From positions 119,064-183,063 of the forward strand of contig NZ_BCAG01000007.1 in the NCBI RefSeq assembly GCF_001293685.1: a DNA stretch of 64,000 bases. The letters run 5' to 3'. Shown piece by piece: positions 36,946 through 46,426 of the stretch. This stretch comes from Desulfatitalea tepidiphila (GTDB taxonomy: Bacteria; Desulfobacterota; Desulfobacteria; Desulfobacterales; Desulfosarcinaceae). Position 1 is the first letter of the stretch. Each line of letters starts with the position of its first letter. A program made the translations under genes and the position numbers. The notes beneath the pieces are model-generated. The model saw nothing but the letters and a program-made list of their open reading frames with translations. It was not told the DNA's origin and searched no databases.

Positions 36946-37446
36946 ATGGGACACCACGAACACCGTGCCGCGGCGCCCGAATCTGTGAGTGCTGCGGTCT
37001 TGAGCGTATCGACCACGCGAACCCTGGAGACCGATACGGCCGGTCAGTGGATCGCCAAACGCGCCGAGCGCGAGGGTCACCGCGTGGTGGCCCACCAGGT
37101 GGTCCCCGACGACCGGGACGCCATTCGAGAGGCCCTGCTGCACATCATCGCCGATACGGCTCCCCAGGCGGTCATCGTGACCGGCGGCACGGGCATCACC
37201 CCCAAAGACGTCACCATCGAGGCGATCCGGCCGCTGTTCAACAAGGAACTGACCGCTTTCGGCCCAATCTTCGCGCAACTCAGTTTCGAAGAGATCGATT
37301 CGGCCGCCATCCTTTCGCGCGCCACGGCCGGCATCATCGGCGCCTGCGTGGTGTTCTGCCTGCCCGGAAGCCTGAAGGCCTGCCAATTGGCCTGCAAGGC
37401 TTTGATTTTCCCTGAAATTGGACACGTCTGCAGCCATGTACGATAG
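36946..37446 (+). CDS. moaB: MoaB/MogA-type molybdenum cofactor biosynthesis protein
   Basis: Predicted 166 residues. The fold markers VLSVSTTRTLETDTAGQWIAK (about 18-38), VIVTGGTGITPKDVTIEAI (about 79-97) and FGPIFAQLSFEEIDSAAILSRATAG (about 108-132) match MoaB/MogA, which bind molybdopterin and adenylylate it before metal insertion. GAGG lies before the ATG. A link with pyrR is not functionally obvious; the two are simply close. Confidence 0.9.
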   Translation: MGHHEHRAAAPESVSAAVLSVSTTRTLETDTAGQWIAKRAEREGHRVVAHQVVPDDRDAIREALLHIIADTAPQAVIVTGGTGITPKDVTIEAIRPLFNKELTAFGPIFAQLSFEEIDSAAILSRATAGIIGACVVFCLPGSLKACQLACKALIFPEIGHVCSHVR

Positions 37447-37475
37447 TGCCCGTCCACCATTGGCCGATTTGCCCG

Positions 37476-38258
37476 CTATCCTCTCTGCCGCCCCAAATAT
37501 CCGGTGAGCCAACCGGGCCGATCGGTGAGAATGGCATCCACACCCAACCCCAGGGCCTTTTGCACCTGTGCCGCCGTGTTACAGGAATAGGTGCAAACCC
37601 TCAGGTTGCGATCCGCGGCCCAATCCACCAGCCGTTGGGAGAGCCGGCCGATGGGCACGTCGATGGCCCACAGAAAGTCGACCTCCTTGTCCGCGAGACG
37701 CAAGACGGTTTCGGGTTGCCGCCCCGGCACGTTATAGACATAACGCCATTGGGGGGCAAGGCCATGGGCCAGGCGCAACAACGCCAGATCGAAGCAGAGC
37801 ACAAAGATATTGGCCGGCGGCGTCCCATGGGGCAGGTTGGCCAGTTGGGCCACCACCTGGTGCGTCAGACGATGGTTGTCAACTTTGGGTAGCGCCTTGA
37901 TTTCGATCAGCAGGCGGGTTCGGGTGGCGAACCGGGAGAGGGTCTGCTCCAGGGTCAGCAACGGCTCGCCGGTAAAATCGGCATGAAACCATCGGCCCCA
38001 GTCGAGCTCGGCCAACTGTGGGGCGGTCATCTTCGCCACACGGCGCCGACGGCGCATGATACGCCACAGGGTCGCATCATGATAGATCACCGGCACGGCA
38101 TCGGCGCTCATCTGCACATCGAGCTCGATGCCGTCGATGGGGTAGGCCAGCGCCCGGTCGAATGCCGAACGGGTATTTTCAGGGGCTTCATCTCGCGCAC
38201 CACGGTGGGCGACGAGCCATGGGACGCCATCCTGGGCATAATTTCGCATTCCGACCAT
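37476..38258 (-). CDS. Glycerophosphodiester phosphodiesterase (UgpQ type)
   Basis: Predicted 260 residues, cytoplasmic (no signal peptide). WLVAHRGARDEAPENTRSAF (about 14-33) has the catalytic HR and ENT motif; GIELDVQMSADAVPVIYHDATLWR (about 43-66) has the metal-binding ELD and the second catalytic histidine; the end has DAILTDRPGWL. It hydrolyses glycerophosphodiesters to glycerol 3-phosphate and an alcohol. It converges with moaB. The first ATG was chosen; MRNYAQ three codons later is possible. Confidence 0.9.
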   Translation of the reverse strand: MVGMRNYAQDGVPWLVAHRGARDEAPENTRSAFDRALAYPIDGIELDVQMSADAVPVIYHDATLWRIMRRRRRVAKMTAPQLAELDWGRWFHADFTGEPLLTLEQTLSRFATRTRLLIEIKALPKVDNHRLTHQVVAQLANLPHGTPPANIFVLCFDLALLRLAHGLAPQWRYVYNVPGRQPETVLRLADKEVDFLWAIDVPIGRLSQRLVDWAADRNLRVCTYSCNTAAQVQKALGLGVDAILTDRPGWLTGYLGRQRG

Positions 38259-38619
38259 CCTCTTTTTAGTCTGAAGTCAACCGCAACGAGCAAAACAAAT
38301 ATGTATTTTTATGCTAAATTAACTACATTTTTGTTTTTTTACTATACAATAACAATTAGCGTGCATAGGTACCGATTTTATGTTAACGAATTGATATTTT
38401 TTGCAATAAACATTTCTTCCAATCGCCCTAAGCCGGGTTGGCGCGCAACTTGCTTCGAATGGGATCAACTGTCGTCGGAAATGTGGGCCGCTGGATTGCG
38501 CTGGAAAGGAGGTGACACCGCCGCTCGAACGTTCCCACGATCGCCAGGCGCGACGCCGGTCGGCACGCCATATCATCATAACAACCCGTTAAATTTTACA
38601 ATGAGGAGAACCACACACC
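38259..38619 (+). other. AT-rich spacer upstream of the TorF-like gene
   Basis: A 361-base stretch that is markedly AT-rich from about 38295 to 38420, in contrast to the GC-rich neighbourhood. It probably holds the promoters of the two divergent genes (GDPD and the outer-membrane protein). GAGGAG at 38601-38606 is the ribosome site of the next gene. I see no clear sigma factor site or RNA structure. Confidence 0.4.
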
Positions 38620-39357
38620 ATGAAACGACTTATTCCTGTTATCGCTTTGGCAATGGTTTTGACAAGTAGTACGATTTGGGCAGCGGATGCAACCCTGAGC
38701 ATGGATGTCAACTCGGCATACGTATGGCGCGGCATCACTTTCAATGACGGCGTGGTGGCCCAACCGAGCATCGACGTCACCAACGGCAGTTTCGGTGTCA
38801 ATGTCTGGGGCAATTTCGACCTCGACGACTATGACGACACCCTGGATGAAAACGAATTCTCCGAAGTCGATCTGACCGTCTACTATGGCTTCAGCGTCCA
38901 GAGTCTCGACATCACCCTGGGTCTGATCGAATATCTGTTCCCGGTAGCCAGCGGCAGCACCCATGAGGCCTACGTGAGCCTCAGCCATCCGATCATCGGC
39001 GGCCTGTCCGTAGGAGCCGACTTTTACTACGATTTCGATGAGGTGGATGGCTACTATGCCGATCTGGCGCTCACCTATGCCATGGATCTGGCGGAAAAGC
39101 TCAGCTTAGAGATCGGTGCCCGCGCAGGCTACGCGGACGAGGATTTTGCCGAGTACTACGGCGGTACGGACAGCGGCCTTTACGACTACACCCTGTCCTT
39201 GGGCGTGTCTTATGCCCTCACGGAAGCATTGAGCCTGGGTGCCAACATCAATTACACAGATTCTCTGGATGACGATGCGCTGCCGGACGACGGCGAGTAC
39301 GGCTCGGGCGTGGACGTCAACACCTACGGCGGCATCAGCATCGCTTATACCTTTTAA
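38620..39357 (+). CDS. TorF family putative outer-membrane porin
   Basis: Predicted 245 residues with a Sec signal peptide (MKRLIPVIALAMVLTSSTIWA, cleavage after about residue 21). The mature part starts TLSMDVNSAYVWRGITFNDG, the typical opening of the TorF / Gcw_chp family, followed by about ten amphipathic strands and a terminal aromatic residue (GGISIAYTF), which is the outer-membrane barrel insertion signal. Rich in aspartate and glutamate between strands. Substrate unknown. Confidence 0.85.
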   Translation: MKRLIPVIALAMVLTSSTIWAADATLSMDVNSAYVWRGITFNDGVVAQPSIDVTNGSFGVNVWGNFDLDDYDDTLDENEFSEVDLTVYYGFSVQSLDITLGLIEYLFPVASGSTHEAYVSLSHPIIGGLSVGADFYYDFDEVDGYYADLALTYAMDLAEKLSLEIGARAGYADEDFAEYYGGTDSGLYDYTLSLGVSYALTEALSLGANINYTDSLDDDALPDDGEYGSGVDVNTYGGISIAYTF

Positions 39358-39373
39358 ACACCAACTTCCTGTT

Positions 39374-39451
39374 TTGCCGGCCTCCGCGGCAAAAAGCCCC
39401 TCCTTATGCCCTCGGGATGCGGACGAACCGCCGCATCCCATCTTTCTTTTT
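39374..39451. terminator. Two hairpins between convergent torF-like and tonB genes
   Basis: The first, TTTTGCC-GGCCTCCGC-GGCAAAA (about 39373-39395), has A and T runs on both sides and could terminate both strands. The second is GGGATGCGG / CCGCATCCC (39414-39439) followed by ATCTTTCTTTTT, an intrinsic terminator on the plus strand. Confidence 0.7.
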
Positions 39452-39460
39452 GGACAGGGC

Positions 39461-40153
39461 TTAGCGCAGCTCAAACCGAACCGGCACCCGGACCCACATC
39501 TCGATGGGCCGCCCGAAACGGCGGGCCGGTTCGAATCGCCACAGGCCCACGCTTTTAACGGCGCTACGATCCAGCATGGCATAGCCGCAGCTCTCGGCCA
39601 GCCGGACCTGGGCGGCACGCCCCTGCCGATCCACGAGCACATCGAGCCGCACGGTGCCCTGGTAGTTTCTTCGGCGGGCCACGGCCGGATACACCGGCGG
39701 CGGGTTCAGGTGGTAGAGGGGGACCGATGCCTGAACCTCGGCCTGGTCCGGACCCGGCATTTGGGCCTCTGCAGAAGGGGAGGCATTTTCCGGCGATGAG
39801 GCTCCGGCCGCCGGTTCTACCGGTGTCGGTTGCGTCTGCGATACCTGGGAGGCGGCCGGTTCCGGAGTGGGCACCGCCATGGGGGCCGGTTCGGGCCTGG
39901 GGAGCGGTTCGGGTTTCACCGGCGGCGCCTTCTTGGGCACCAGTGGAGCCATCGGCGCGATGGGATCGGGTGCATCCACCGGCAACGGTCGAACCGGTTT
40001 GGGAGCGGCGGGCGCCGGTACCTGGACCAGGGAAATGGTGATGGTGCGGTTTTCGTGCATGGCCATGACCGGCGGCGTGGCTACCAGATCGAGTTTGAAA
40101 AAAACCGCGTGGCACGCCAGGGCCATCAGCACGGGAACGATCCAGCGCTTCAT
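39461..40153 (-). CDS. tonB: TonB energy-transducing protein
   Basis: Predicted 230 residues: N-terminal membrane anchor (VPVLMALACHAVFFKLDLV), a long proline-rich periplasmic linker (about 45-135), and a C-terminal TonB domain (PLYHLNPPPVYPAVARRRNYQGTVRLDVLVDRQG, about 142-175) ending near RFELR. It couples the ExbBD proton motor to the outer-membrane receptor. Its start overlaps the exbD stop. Together with the riboswitch-controlled receptor, it is probably dedicated to cobalamin uptake. Confidence 0.92.
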   Translation of the reverse strand: MKRWIVPVLMALACHAVFFKLDLVATPPVMAMHENRTITISLVQVPAPAAPKPVRPLPVDAPDPIAPMAPLVPKKAPPVKPEPLPRPEPAPMAVPTPEPAASQVSQTQPTPVEPAAGASSPENASPSAEAQMPGPDQAEVQASVPLYHLNPPPVYPAVARRRNYQGTVRLDVLVDRQGRAAQVRLAESCGYAMLDRSAVKSVGLWRFEPARRFGRPIEMWVRVPVRFELR

Positions 40154-40560
40154 GGCGTCCTCTCGGATTCGGCCTGCAGGCTGATGCGGGTCAGCCCGGC
40201 CCGGCGCACCTCGTCGAGCACCCGGAACAGGGTCTGGTAGGGCAGATTCCGGTCGGCAAAGAGCAGCACCCCGGTTTCACGCTCGGCTTCGGTGCGTTGC
40301 CGGAGCAACGCTGTCAGGTCGGCCAGAGCCACCGGCACCTTGTCGACAAAAATGTCGCCGCCGGCCGTTACGGTAATCGATACCGGCGCGGTCCGGTCCA
40401 GCTCGGCCGACGACGATGTGGGCAGGGCCACCGGCAGCCCCTTGTGCACGGCCATGGAGAGCATGGCGTAAATGAAAACCACGAGCAACAGGAAGACCAC
40501 ATCGATGAGCGGCAGCATCTCGATGCGCGGCGATCGGGTTTCGATGGGTTGAATCTTCAT
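40150..40560 (-). CDS. exbD: ExbD biopolymer transport protein
   Basis: Predicted 136 residues. A single transmembrane helix with the functional aspartate (EMLPLIDVVFLLLVVFIYAM, about 14-33) and a periplasmic domain (FVDKVPVALADLTALL, FADRNLPYQTLFRVLDEVR) typical of ExbD/TolR. It forms the proton channel with ExbB. The gene overlaps exbB upstream and tonB downstream by 4 bases each. Confidence 0.92.
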   Translation of the reverse strand: MKIQPIETRSPRIEMLPLIDVVFLLLVVFIYAMLSMAVHKGLPVALPTSSSAELDRTAPVSITVTAGGDIFVDKVPVALADLTALLRQRTEAERETGVLLFADRNLPYQTLFRVLDEVRRAGLTRISLQAESERTP

Positions 40561-41204
40561 GGCTCGGTCGGATCTTCTGTTTTCAATCTGAAGGAGACTT
40601 GCCCATGCACCAGCTTTTCATACACGATTTCCAGGCTGGTGGCGTACTTTTCGATCTCCAGGGTGGCCCGCCGCACCTTGGAATTGAAGTAGTTGAATGG
40701 AAACACCGAAAAAATGGCGATGGCCAGTCCGGTGGCCGTGGTGATCAGCGCCTCGGCCACACCTGCGGTGACCGCCTCGGGATGATCGATGCCGCTGGCG
40801 CCAAGCATCTCGAACGAGGTGATGATGCCGGTCACCGTACCAAAGATGCCGAGCAACGGCGCCACGGTAATCATGGTGTCGAGCACGGTCATGGTGCGCC
40901 GCATGCGCTGGATTTCGTCGGCCGCGGCCGACTCCATGGCCTTGACCATGGAAAATTCGCGGTGCAGGATGCCGGTCACCAGGATGCGCACCACAAAATC
41001 GCGGCTGCCCATGGTCTTGAGCCGCACCGCTTCCCAGTTGCCCGAGCGGCACAGCTCCAGCACCTCGTCCACCAGGGCCGGCTTGCGCTGCAGGCCGATC
41101 CGGATCCAGAAAATGGCCCGCTCGATCACCACAGTAAGCACGATGAACGAGCAGGCCAGCAAGGGGTACATGACCGGCCCGCCGCTGCGAAAAAATTCGT
41201 TCAT
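40557..41204 (-). CDS. exbB: ExbB (MotA/TolQ/ExbB proton channel)
   Basis: Predicted 215 residues: first helix about residues 10-28 (VMYPLLACSFIVLTVVIERA), a cytoplasmic loop, then two helices (MITVAPLLGIFGTVTGIITSF about 110-130 and ALITTATGLAIAIFSVFPFNYF about 155-176), with the conserved LGxxGTVxG. The start ATG was preferred to a TTG four codons earlier because GGGGG lies at ribosome-site distance. It follows the TonB-dependent receptor by 16 bases in one operon. Confidence 0.92.
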   Translation of the reverse strand: MNEFFRSGGPVMYPLLACSFIVLTVVIERAIFWIRIGLQRKPALVDEVLELCRSGNWEAVRLKTMGSRDFVVRILVTGILHREFSMVKAMESAAADEIQRMRRTMTVLDTMITVAPLLGIFGTVTGIITSFEMLGASGIDHPEAVTAGVAEALITTATGLAIAIFSVFPFNYFNSKVRRATLEIEKYATSLEIVYEKLVHGQVSFRLKTEDPTEP

Positions 41205-41220
41205 ACTGGCCCCCAAAAAC

Positions 41221-43221
41221 CTATATGGACCCGAAGCGGGCGGTCACGCCGGCCAGGACGTTGAATTCGGGCGAGGGGTAGTAGCCGGGGATATTGGCCC
41301 AGTTCAGCCCGCCGTAGGAGGCGTAGTCCTCATCGAAGATGTTGTTGAAATTGACAAAAAATCCAAGCCAACGCCAGTCATATTTGATCTTGGCATTGAC
41401 CACCGTATAATCGTCCTGCTTTGAAAAAGCATTGTTGAAATCGCTGATCAGATAGCGGCTGCCCGTATAAATGCCATCGACACCCAGAAAGAGTCCCATG
41501 TCGAAAGCATAGCCCAGATTGGCCGAAATCCGATTCTCCGGTACATTGGGAATTGCGCTGCTGTCATATGCGCCGCCATCGATTTCGGTCTTCATGTGGG
41601 TGTAAGCGGCCCCGGCCAGCCATCCTTTGTATGCGTAGTCCCACCTCACCTCGATCCCCTGGCGAACGGTATCGCCGTCAAGGTTTTCATTGGCGCCGAA
41701 ACCGAATGGGCCGCCGGCGGGATTGTAAAAAATCTCATCCTCGGTTTCCAAACGGAAAATGTTGACGGCGAAGGTCATGCCGTCGATCAGGCCGAACATG
41801 GCCCCCACCTCGATATTGTTGGACTTCTGAGGCTTCAAACCAGTGGCCGCTGAATTATCGATGAAATTGAAAATTTCATCGAGCACCGGATACCGGAAGC
41901 TGGTGCCATAACTGGCATAGGCCTTGGCAATGCCGAAGGCGTAGTTGATGCCCACGGTCCAGGATTCTTCATCGAATTTTTTGTCATCCTGGGAGCCGGA
42001 GGAGAAACTGTAATCGGCGCGCTCGTAACGGTATCCGCCGGAAAGCGTCAAGTGACGGGTGACGTCGAGATCGTCTTGAACAAAATAGCCGATATTTTCC
42101 CGTTTCAGTTCATAACTGGATGCCCCGGTAAAAGAGGAAAAGTTATCGATATCCTCTTCAAACCAGGAAAAATCGCCTCCCATGATGAGCCGGTTGGAAA
42201 CCTCGCCGAAATCCTCCTGAAATGTAAACCTCGGCGAAACGGCAATGGTTTCAATTCGGGTGTCACCGTTAAAATAGCCGCCGAAAAAAGAGGCATACTG
42301 GTCCACCGAGCGCTTTCGATAGGAGAGATCCAAACGAAAGGCGTCGTTGGTGAGGAAAAAAAGCTCAAGTCCGCTTTTGGCATAGTAGTCTTCGGTGTCG
42401 GCAAAATCATCGGGATGGACCGTGTCGGTCGGCTCGGCGCCGGCATCGATGTCGGTTTGCAGCAATGCGCCGGGAAGGCCGGTTTCGTCCTTGTGGTAAC
42501 CCCCGCTCAAGTCAATACTGACCGACTCGCTGGGGTCGATCCGCAGGGTGGCGCCAACATCTTTGGCTTCGGTTTGACTGTTGTCCCGATACCCATCCGA
42601 GTCCAGATAGGTGGCCGACATATCGAAGGACCAGATATCCTTGGCGCCGCTGAAGCCGGCCGAGCCTTTATAAGTCTCATAGCTGCCGTATTGCGCGGCG
42701 ACTCGACCTTCGAGGCCGGTGCCCGTCTTGGTAATGATGTTGATCACGCCTCCAGTGGCATTGTCGCCATACAGGATCGTTCCTCTCGAGCCCGGCAGCA
42801 CCTCTATGCGTTCGATACGATCCAATGGAATCAGGGTCCAGTCCGTACCGCTCAGATCGGCCTGATTGATCCGGCGGCCATCGACCATGACCAGTAGATT
42901 CTGTTGCGCCACTTCACCGAAACCTCGCAGGTCAACGATGTAGGCACGCTGGTTCCCCCCGATATCGCTGACATGCAATCCGGCCGACGACAGTACCTCC
43001 GGCACATTTTTGGCGTTGGAACGTGCGATCGTTTCCGCATCGATCACCGTCACATGGGCCGGCACTTTGGCTGTCGGCTCCGCCTCCCGGCTGGCCGTCA
43101 CCACCACCTCTTCCATCGCCACTTTCGTTTCCTGCGATTCGGTCTGTTCCGCCTGGACCGAGCCCCAGGCACCCCCGGTCAATATCAACGCCGCCGCAAC
43201 CACTTTCATCACACCGTGCAT
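41221..43221 (-). CDS. btuB: TonB-dependent outer-membrane receptor, probable cobalamin (BtuB-like)
   Basis: Predicted 666 residues: signal peptide (about 24 residues), TonB box region (MEEVVVTASREAE), plug domain (VTVIDAETIARSNAKNVPEVL to INIITKTGTG, about 55-160), then a 22-strand-type barrel ending in FNVLAGVTARFGSI. GGAGG precedes the ATG. A cobalamin riboswitch lies directly upstream and btuFCD genes beyond it, which strongly indicates B12 or another corrinoid as the substrate. ExbB, ExbD and TonB follow. Confidence 0.88.
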   Translation of the reverse strand: MHGVMKVVAAALILTGGAWGSVQAEQTESQETKVAMEEVVVTASREAEPTAKVPAHVTVIDAETIARSNAKNVPEVLSSAGLHVSDIGGNQRAYIVDLRGFGEVAQQNLLVMVDGRRINQADLSGTDWTLIPLDRIERIEVLPGSRGTILYGDNATGGVINIITKTGTGLEGRVAAQYGSYETYKGSAGFSGAKDIWSFDMSATYLDSDGYRDNSQTEAKDVGATLRIDPSESVSIDLSGGYHKDETGLPGALLQTDIDAGAEPTDTVHPDDFADTEDYYAKSGLELFFLTNDAFRLDLSYRKRSVDQYASFFGGYFNGDTRIETIAVSPRFTFQEDFGEVSNRLIMGGDFSWFEEDIDNFSSFTGASSYELKRENIGYFVQDDLDVTRHLTLSGGYRYERADYSFSSGSQDDKKFDEESWTVGINYAFGIAKAYASYGTSFRYPVLDEIFNFIDNSAATGLKPQKSNNIEVGAMFGLIDGMTFAVNIFRLETEDEIFYNPAGGPFGFGANENLDGDTVRQGIEVRWDYAYKGWLAGAAYTHMKTEIDGGAYDSSAIPNVPENRISANLGYAFDMGLFLGVDGIYTGSRYLISDFNNAFSKQDDYTVVNAKIKYDWRWLGFFVNFNNIFDEDYASYGGLNWANIPGYYPSPEFNVLAGVTARFGSI

Positions 43222-43392
43222 CTTCTCGTCCTCCGTTTCAGGCGCTTTAAGCAAAGCTTACCAAGCATCGCCCCGTGGTGGTCCGGCATAAAAAATCCCG
43301 GACCGATGAAACCCTCGATCCGGGATGTCCCTTTTTATCCGCTCGATCCGTTCGGCCAATGGTGGTCCTCGCCATGCAACTGGCCACATTTG

Positions 43393-43566
43393 TCCAGGCA
43401 GGTCTTCTGACTTCCCCGCCCCACACGCGGCCTTCCCATCCATATCGAACAGTGGCACACAGGGCGCATGGGGTCCCCGATGCGTTCTGCATCGGGCGGG
43501 GTCACAGCGGCGGGCCCGTCCCCGATTTTCACGGGGTTCCCTCTTCAGCTCCGGCAGGAGCACCTG
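43393..43566 (-). promoter_or_regulatory. Cobalamin (AdoCbl) riboswitch
   Basis: On the minus strand the leader of the receptor gene contains, in order, GAGGGAACCCCGTGAAAATC, the B12-box region GCCGCTGTGACC, a CCACTG segment, GATGGGAAGGCCGCG and GAAGTCAGAAGACCTGCC, the conserved core of cobalamin riboswitches. It should switch off btuB-exbB-exbD-tonB when cobalamin is plentiful. The btuFCD genes lie upstream and so are outside its direct control. Confidence 0.92.
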
Positions 43567-43632
43567 AACATACAATATGCACATGGCCCTAACGTATTTG
43601 AGAGGCGATTGTCAAGACGGCAGAAGTCGACG

Positions 43633-44445
43633 CTATCGATTCAGATACCTGCCCGGCACAAGGTGGACGGAGGGATAGTCCCCCAGGGGACTTTTGTCCA
43701 CGAGCAGGGTACAGCCATAGACCCGTTCGAGCAGATCGAAGCGCAGCACCTCTGCAGGCGGGCCGATGCCGGCAAGGCGGCCCCGATCGAGCAACAGGAG
43801 TCGGTCCGCATACATGGCCGCGAGGTTCAGGTCGTGGGAGACCATGACCACGGTCATGCCCTCTTCGGTCTTGAGCCGTGCCATGAGATCCATCACACGC
43901 ACCTGATGGGCCAGATCCAGAGCCGCCGTGGGTTCATCGAGCAGCATGATCTCGGGCTGCTGGCAGATGGCCCGGGCGATGAAGACCCTTTGACGCTCGC
44001 CGCCGCTGAGTTGATCCAGGCGGCGGTCGGCCAGGTGGGCCACGCCGGCCAGTTGCATGGCTTCCCAGGCCTGTGTCAGATCCTGTTCGCCTTCGAAGCC
44101 GAGCATGCCCAGATGCGGGGCGCGGCCCATCATCACTACCTGAAGCACGGTGAAGGCAAAGGTGACCGGCACGCTCTGGGGCACATAGGCCATGCGGCGG
44201 GCCAGCTCCCGGGCGGTGTAATCGCCTATCGCACGAGAATGGACCGCGATTTGACCGGCCTGCACGGTCAGCAGCCCGGCCGTCAGCTTGAGCAGGGTGG
44301 TCTTGCCCGATCCGTTGGGGCCGATGATGATGAAAAAGCCGCCCGTCGGCACCTGAAAGCTCAGGTCCGCGAGCACCGCCTGCCCGTCGAAGGCATGGCC
44401 CACTGCCCGGACTTCTACGGCTATGGATTGGGGGGGGTCAGCCAT
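43633..44445 (-). CDS. btuD: Cobalamin/corrinoid ABC transporter ATP-binding protein
   Basis: Predicted 270 residues: Walker A GPNGSGKTT (about 43-51), Q-loop AYVPQSVPV, signature LSGGERQRV (about 147), Walker B IMLLDEPTAALD (about 168-179), switch histidine in VMVSHDLNL. It matches FecCD-partner ATPases for metal chelates and B12. The permease gene lies directly upstream by 10 bases. Substrate assigned by its location next to the cobalamin riboswitch. Confidence 0.9.
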   Translation of the reverse strand: MADPPQSIAVEVRAVGHAFDGQAVLADLSFQVPTGGFFIIIGPNGSGKTTLLKLTAGLLTVQAGQIAVHSRAIGDYTARELARRMAYVPQSVPVTFAFTVLQVVMMGRAPHLGMLGFEGEQDLTQAWEAMQLAGVAHLADRRLDQLSGGERQRVFIARAICQQPEIMLLDEPTAALDLAHQVRVMDLMARLKTEEGMTVVMVSHDLNLAAMYADRLLLLDRGRLAGIGPPAEVLRFDLLERVYGCTLLVDKSPLGDYPSVHLVPGRYLNR

Positions 44446-44455
44446 CGTTCCACTT

Positions 44456-45466
44456 TCAGCCGTTATTGGACTTACGCAACAGATAGATGAAGAGCGGCGC
44501 TCCGATCATGGCCGACACCACGCCCACGGGCATTTCGCCCTGGGAGGGGAGGGTGCGGGCCAGCACGTCGCATACCACCATGAAAGCCGCCCCGCCGAGG
44601 ATGCAGGCCGGTACCAGCACCCGATGGTCGGGGCCCAGGATCAAACGGAGCATGTGGGGCATCACCAGCCCCACGAACCCCACCAGGCCGCAGTAGCTCA
44701 CGGTGGCGCTGACCATCAGGGAGGTGACGGCCAACAGCAGGGCTGTGGTGCGCCGGATGTTGACCCCCATGCTGTGGGCCATGTCGCTGCCCAGGGCCAG
44801 CAGGTTCATGGCGTGGGAACGCATAAAAATGAGCACGAAACAGGGAATCACGGTCAGGGCCAGCCCGCCGACTTTCGCATTTGTGGCGGCGGCCAGGTCT
44901 CCCATGAGCCAGAAGATGATGTTGTGCAGCCGGCTGTCCTGGGCCATGGAGACCAGGAACATGATCACCGCCGCGCAAAAAGCGTTGACCATCACCCCGG
45001 AGAGCAAGAGGGTGTTGGCGCGCACGAACGAGCGACCCGGGGCCATTAGAAACAGCACGCCCAGGGTGGCCAGGCTGCCGGCAAAGGCACTCAGCCACAC
45101 GCCGGGAAAGCGGGCCAGGCCCATGAGGATGCCGATGATGGCGCCGATGGCCGATCCGCCCGAAACCCCCAGGATGTAAGGTTCGGCCAGGGGATTGCGC
45201 AGCAGGGCCTGAAACACCAGGCCGCCCAGGCTCAGGGTGGCGCCGAGCAGGGCCGCCAGCAGCACCCGCGGCAGGCGCAACCGCCAGATGATGTCATGCA
45301 GCAGCTTGTCCTCGCCGCTGCCGGCCAGGCTCCGCAGGACCGCGCCGAATCCGCCCCCGGTGGAGCCGGCGCCCAGTCCGAGATACAGCGCCAACAGCAG
45401 CACGGCGGTCAGGAGCCCCAGCACCACCACCATGCGCCGGGTGACGGAAGTAGCGGCGTTGGTCAT
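44456..45466 (-). CDS. btuC: Cobalamin/corrinoid ABC transporter permease (FecCD family)
   Basis: Predicted 336 residues with about ten transmembrane segments. Typical FecCD/BtuC sequences: IIWRLRLPRVLLAALLGATLS, GLVFQALLRNPLAEPYILGVS (about 90-110), SYCGLVGFVGLVMPHMLRLI (about 260-280) and a GAPLFIYLLRK end. The ATG overlaps the stop of the upstream binding-protein gene by 4 bases. Confidence 0.92.
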   Translation of the reverse strand: MTNAATSVTRRMVVVLGLLTAVLLLALYLGLGAGSTGGGFGAVLRSLAGSGEDKLLHDIIWRLRLPRVLLAALLGATLSLGGLVFQALLRNPLAEPYILGVSGGSAIGAIIGILMGLARFPGVWLSAFAGSLATLGVLFLMAPGRSFVRANTLLLSGVMVNAFCAAVIMFLVSMAQDSRLHNIIFWLMGDLAAATNAKVGGLALTVIPCFVLIFMRSHAMNLLALGSDMAHSMGVNIRRTTALLLAVTSLMVSATVSYCGLVGFVGLVMPHMLRLILGPDHRVLVPACILGGAAFMVVCDVLARTLPSQGEMPVGVVSAMIGAPLFIYLLRKSNNG

Positions 45467-46380
45467 GGCCGTGCCTCGAACAGGTTGGGATGGATCAGGC
45501 CGGCCAGCACTTCGAGGGCATCGACCAGCCGGGGCGAAGGCCGGTCGAACAGATCCGGCGGGGCGATGAACACGGCATTCCGTCGGACGGCCGGAATCAC
45601 CGGCCACTGCATCCATTCGGCCTTGACCTGCTCGAAGACCGCATCGCGGGCCATCGAGGAGATGACGATCACCTCCGGCGCCAGGGCGATCACCTGTTCC
45701 CTGGAAAATCGCGGGTAGGGGGTAGGCCCGGCCGCCAAATTGGTGCCTCCGGCCATTTCGATCAGGGTATGAATAAAGGTGGAACTGCCCACCGAAACGA
45801 TGGGAGAGATACCGATTTGAAGAAAGACGCCGGGCCGTAAGGGCGTCTGGGCCACCTTCGCTTCCACCCGGACGATGCGTTGCCGCATGTCAGCCACCAC
45901 GTCCCGTGCCACGGCCGCCGCATCGATCAACCCACCGATGGCCTCGACGCTCTGCATCACGGTTTCCAGGTCGAGTGGGTTGACCGCGAAGACCGGCAAA
46001 CCGAGCGCTTCCAGCTGTTCGACCGCGGCAATGGGATTGCCGTCCTTGACCGCGATGCACAGGTCGGGCCGCAGGGCCACGATGCGTTCGACATCCAGAT
46101 GGATATAACTGCCGATCTTGGACAGTTGTTGGGCCGCGGGCGGGTAGTTGCTGAAGCGCGTCACCCCGGCGAGCCGATCTTCCCGGCCCAGGGCAAAGAC
46201 GATTTCGGTGACGCTGGGTGCCAGGGCCACAACCCGGCGGGGATCATGGGGCACGTTCACGATCCGTCCGGTGAGATCGACCACTGTCCGCATCGGCGTC
46301 TTCTCCGCCGGCGCCGCGCCGGCCAGGGCAATCACCAGGACGGCGGCGATACCGGCAATATGGCGCAGGACCCGGTTCAT
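45463..46380 (-). CDS. btuF: Cobalamin/corrinoid ABC transporter substrate-binding protein
   Basis: Predicted 305 residues: signal peptide (about 25 residues, ending AGAAPAE) and a type III (BtuF/FhuD-like) binding fold. RRVVALAPSVTEIVFALGREDRLAGVTRFSNYP (about 48-80) is the diagnostic opening. It delivers the ligand to BtuCD. First transport gene of the operon; a hypothetical exported protein lies 46 bases upstream. Confidence 0.9.
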   Translation of the reverse strand: MNRVLRHIAGIAAVLVIALAGAAPAEKTPMRTVVDLTGRIVNVPHDPRRVVALAPSVTEIVFALGREDRLAGVTRFSNYPPAAQQLSKIGSYIHLDVERIVALRPDLCIAVKDGNPIAAVEQLEALGLPVFAVNPLDLETVMQSVEAIGGLIDAAAVARDVVADMRQRIVRVEAKVAQTPLRPGVFLQIGISPIVSVGSSTFIHTLIEMAGGTNLAAGPTPYPRFSREQVIALAPEVIVISSMARDAVFEQVKAEWMQWPVIPAVRRNAVFIAPPDLFDRPSPRLVDALEVLAGLIHPNLFEARP

Positions 46381-46426
46381 AAAAAGGCCGCTCCTCTGAA
46401 AGATGCCAATTTATTTTGGAATTGCA